From positions 1 to 64,000 of the forward strand of contig NZ_BNBM01000008.1 of NCBI RefSeq assembly GCF_014655715.1: a DNA stretch of 64,000 nt, given 5' to 3'. The number at the start of each line of letters is the position of its first letter. Position 1 is the first letter of the stretch. Both the position numbers and the translations under genes were made by a program. Source of the DNA: Streptomyces lanatus. Lineage in GTDB: Bacteria; Actinomycetota; Actinomycetes; Streptomycetales; Streptomycetaceae. The notes beneath the pieces were generated by a model. That model did not search any database, had not been told where the DNA came from, and was given only the letters and a program-made list of their open reading frames with translations. Positions 61,753 through 64,000 of the stretch are shown piece after piece.

Positions 61753-62295
61753 TCACCGCGGCAGCCATGGGCTCAGGGCGTCGATGAGCCGGTCGAGCGC
61801 GGGCGCCGGTCCGGAGCGGTCGGTGATCACCGTACGGCCGTCGAAGCGGAGCGTGTACTGGAACAGATCCCGCGCCTGCGCGTCCCGTGTGAGGTCCGGG
61901 ACCTCGTCCAGCGCGGGATCGCCGAGCAGCGTGCGCAGCTCGGTGAACTGGGCCGGGCTGGTGCGATGGACGCCCTGTTCGCCCTTGTCGCTGGTGTGCA
62001 CGGAGCCGTCGCCCCGCAGGGTCACCGCCTTCCGGACGCCGGCGAAGCCGCCGGTGACCTCCATGGTCACCAGCTGCTGATCCGGTCCTGTGACGGGGAC
62101 CGGCGTCGGACCGTCGGACGCCGCCGGTGATGTGGCGGCCGACGGGGAGGCGGCAGTCGGGGACGTGGCGGTCGAGGGGCCGGCCGTCACGTCCGTCGGC
62201 TCGGACCCGCCCGCACCCGCGCCCGCGTCGGAAGCACAGCCGACCAGTCCCAGCACTCCGGCCATGACCACCACGGCCACCTGTCGTCCGAACAC
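61753..62295 (-). CDS. putative lipoprotein
   Basis: A 180-residue exported lipoprotein. The GTG at 62295 has GGAGG upstream and opens a lipoprotein signal, RQVAVVVMAGVLGLVGC, with the lipobox LVGC. A linker rich in Ser, Thr, Ala and Pro follows, then a compact domain of about 110 residues (QQLVTMEVTGGFAGVRKAVTLRGDGSVH, and DLFQYTLRFDGRTVI) whose fold I cannot name. It converges on the broken VOC gene with eight bases between. A longer in-frame start exists but lacks a signal. Confidence 0.82.
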   Translation of the reverse strand: MFGRQVAVVVMAGVLGLVGCASDAGAGAGGSEPTDVTAGPSTATSPTAASPSAATSPAASDGPTPVPVTGPDQQLVTMEVTGGFAGVRKAVTLRGDGSVHTSDKGEQGVHRTSPAQFTELRTLLGDPALDEVPDLTRDAQARDLFQYTLRFDGRTVITDRSGPAPALDRLIDALSPWLPR

Positions 62296-62544
62296 AGCGC
62301 CTCCATCCGCGGATCCCGCCAACTGAAGAGTGCCTACCACGCGACGCCGTGTTTCGCCCGGTGCGGCTGCCCGGACGGCCCATCCGGCAGCGGTGATTTT
62401 CGGCCCACCTGTTGACGTACCGCCCAGCCGTGCAGGTACGGGGCGTAAAGCACCGGATGCGGGGAAAGGAGCTATACGGCAAACCGCGGGGAGTGGTCGT
62501 CAGCGCCCGGAGTGTCGGGCCCGTAGCGCTGGGGAGGGCCGGGC

Positions 62545-64000
62545 ATGGGCGGGCAGCCCTTGTATCTCGCACCGCGGCTGGGGCCCCGGCTGCGTTCCCT
62601 GCTGGACACCCCGGAGCTGCTGCACACGCTCACCGACGCCCTCGGCTCGCCGCTGAACGTGATCCTCCCCGACCAACTCGCCGACAATCTCCGGCAGTTC
62701 CGCGCGGTGTACGACACCCACCACCTCTCCGGCCAGGTGTTCCTCGCCCACAAGGCCAACCGGTCCAGCGCCCTGCTGCGCCGGCTCGCGGCCACGGACG
62801 CGGGCGTTGACGTCGCCTCGCTGGGGGAACTGCAGCACGCGCTGGGTGCGGGCCTCACCCCCGACCGGATCACGGCGACAGGGCCGAAGAACCCCGAGTT
62901 CCTGTGGCTGGCGGCCCGCACCTCGGTCACCGTCAGCCTCGACACGCGAGGCGAACTGGAGCAACTCGCCACACTGGTACGCGGACACGCCCTGCCCCGC
63001 GCCCGCGTCCTGCTCCGGCTGTCGGGGTTCGAGACGTCCGGCGTACGGGTGCTGACCCGGCGCAGCCGCTTCGGCACCCCCGTGGCGGAGTCGGCCGCGC
63101 TGCTGGATGCCGTGGAGCGACACGCCGATGTGCTCGACCTGGTCGGGGTGGCCTACCACCTCGACACGACGAGCCTGGCCGAGAAGGCCGTGGCGCTGGA
63201 GGGCTGTCTGCGGGTGTTGGAGGAGTGCCGCAGCCGGGGGCTCAGGCCCCGGGCCGTGGACATAGGCGGCGGCTTCGGCGTCAACTACCTCGCCGACGGC
63301 GGCCAATGGGAGCGGTACACCACCGCACTCACCGAAGCCGTACTGGGCATCCGACCGCCCCTGACCCACGGCGGCCACGGCTACGGACTGCGCAACGAAT
63401 CCGGCACCCTGCGCGGCACCCTCGGCCTGTACCCGGCGCACCGCCCGATCGCCGGAGCCCGCTACCTCGACGAACTCCTCTCACACCCGGCGGCGTCCCT
63501 CGGCGGCCGTCCCCTGGCCGCGCTGCTCCTGGAACACCTCTACGACCTGCACATCGAACCCGGCCGGGCACTCCTCGACCAGTGCGGACTGACCCTGACC
63601 AGAGTCCTGGAAGTACGGGACCAGGAGGCCGACGGCCCGCTCGCCGTACGGCTGGCGGCGAAGGCGGACGACGTGGCGCTGGAGGACCACGGGGTGCTCA
63701 TGGACCCGGTACTCGTCCCAGAGGGGTCACCGGGACCACCGGTCCCCGTGCACCTCTTCGGCAACCTCTGTCTGGAGTCCGACCTGATCACCCGCCGTAC
63801 GGTCTTCCTGCCCCGCCGCCCCGCCCCCGGCGACCTGTTGGCGTTCGCCAACACGGCCGGTTACTGCATGGACTTCCACGCCACCCGTGCCCAGCACCAG
63901 CCCGCCGCGCCCAAGGCAGCCGCCTGGCAGGAGGGCGGCAGATGGCGCTGGTGCCTGGACGACCAGTACTGGCCGACCACACCCGTGGGGGGAGCGCAGT
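62545..64000 (+). CDS. Y4yA-type PLP-dependent decarboxylase/racemase-fold enzyme (partial)
   Basis: An open reading frame of 485 codons running off the window edge, so the C-terminus is missing. The ATG at 62545 has GGGGAGGG upstream. It is a fold-type III PLP enzyme of the diaminopimelate decarboxylase type: the PLP Lys is in QVFLAHKANRSSALLRRL (residues about 68-74), followed by GVDVASLGELQHALGAGL, the phosphate-binding Gly run DIGGGFGVNYL, HIEPGRALLD and, in the C-terminal barrel, FGNLCLESDLITRR. I recall this as the Y4yA group. Such enzymes sometimes belong to siderophore or diamino acid clusters, which may continue beyond this window. Confidence 0.85.
   Translation, partial: MGGQPLYLAPRLGPRLRSLLDTPELLHTLTDALGSPLNVILPDQLADNLRQFRAVYDTHHLSGQVFLAHKANRSSALLRRLAATDAGVDVASLGELQHALGAGLTPDRITATGPKNPEFLWLAARTSVTVSLDTRGELEQLATLVRGHALPRARVLLRLSGFETSGVRVLTRRSRFGTPVAESAALLDAVERHADVLDLVGVAYHLDTTSLAEKAVALEGCLRVLEECRSRGLRPRAVDIGGGFGVNYLADGGQWERYTTALTEAVLGIRPPLTHGGHGYGLRNESGTLRGTLGLYPAHRPIAGARYLDELLSHPAASLGGRPLAALLLEHLYDLHIEPGRALLDQCGLTLTRVLEVRDQEADGPLAVRLAAKADDVALEDHGVLMDPVLVPEGSPGPPVPVHLFGNLCLESDLITRRTVFLPRRPAPGDLLAFANTAGYCMDFHATRAQHQPAAPKAAAWQEGGRWRWCLDDQYWPTTPVGGAQ

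Overview
The window looks like chromosomal DNA from a Streptomyces or close relative. It has very high G+C with strong third-position GC bias, frequent GTG and TTG starts, and promoters of the TAGnnT/TAnnnT type whose -10 lies just upstream of the start codon, which implies leaderless mRNAs. Its gene families are also typical: twin-arginine and Sec exported hydrolases, Hanks-type kinases, an F420/deazaflavin reductase, mycothiol-type DinB proteins, a class F sortase, and actinobacterial DUF families. I see no tRNA, rRNA, CRISPR, prophage or insertion sequence. The region is mostly conserved housekeeping and metabolic genes interleaved with small regulatory, transport and secretion modules.

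Layout. 1-7.7 kb: VOC protein, GNAT, glycerophosphodiesterase, then a translationally coupled DUF6421/SDR/threonine aldolase operon behind a large leader hairpin, a transglutaminase-like protein and a B3/B4 tRNA-editing-like protein. 6.7-8.7 kb: divergent LysR regulator and atypical epimerase. 8.7-13.4 kb: acyltransferase, DUF4395/thioredoxin pair, a 26-residue Cys-Cys leader peptide ahead of a flavin reductase, and etfBA with a strong terminator. 13.4-20 kb: secreted endonuclease/phosphatase, HpcH/HpaI-type lyase, a Ser/Thr receptor kinase, an unknown protein. 18.8-23.4 kb: sugar module (LacI regulator, ROK kinase, secreted GH27 alpha-galactosidase). 23.5-30.3 kb: TIGR01777 protein, small secreted protein, P-loop kinase/Nudix fusion, kinase-like protein, M20 dipeptidase, geranylgeranyl-reductase-like flavoprotein. 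29.9-35.5 kb: deazaflavin-dependent reductase controlled by a divergent TetR, a NarL-type two-component system, and an MFS exporter/MarR pair.

35.5-43 kb: DinB-fold protein, DM13 lipid-anchored or membrane protein, VOC protein, MFS transporter, glutamate-cysteine-ligase family enzyme, Gfo/Idh/MocA plus ThuA operon, and a gene of unknown function whose 5' end abuts a dispersed repeat. 43-52.7 kb: a large Tat-exported TolB-propeller amidohydrolase, SCO2400-like membrane protein, dihydrolipoyl dehydrogenase, CPBP protease, secreted GH5 enzyme, methyltransferase. 52.8-59.2 kb: secreted amidohydrolase with TetR, acyltransferase, an acidic His-rich surface protein followed by its likely class F sortase, and two tandem secreted SH3-like proteins. 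59.3-64 kb: htpG with a perfect terminator, a VOC gene broken by a nonsense codon, a lipoprotein and the start of a Y4yA-type PLP decarboxylase that runs off the end.

The most notable points are the cysteine-rich leader peptide, the shared four-cysteine extracellular domain of the kinase and the two secreted proteins, the kinase-Nudix fusion with an overlapping antisense kinase gene, the TetR operators around 30.4 kb, the broken VOC gene, and several unexplained palindromes in promoters.
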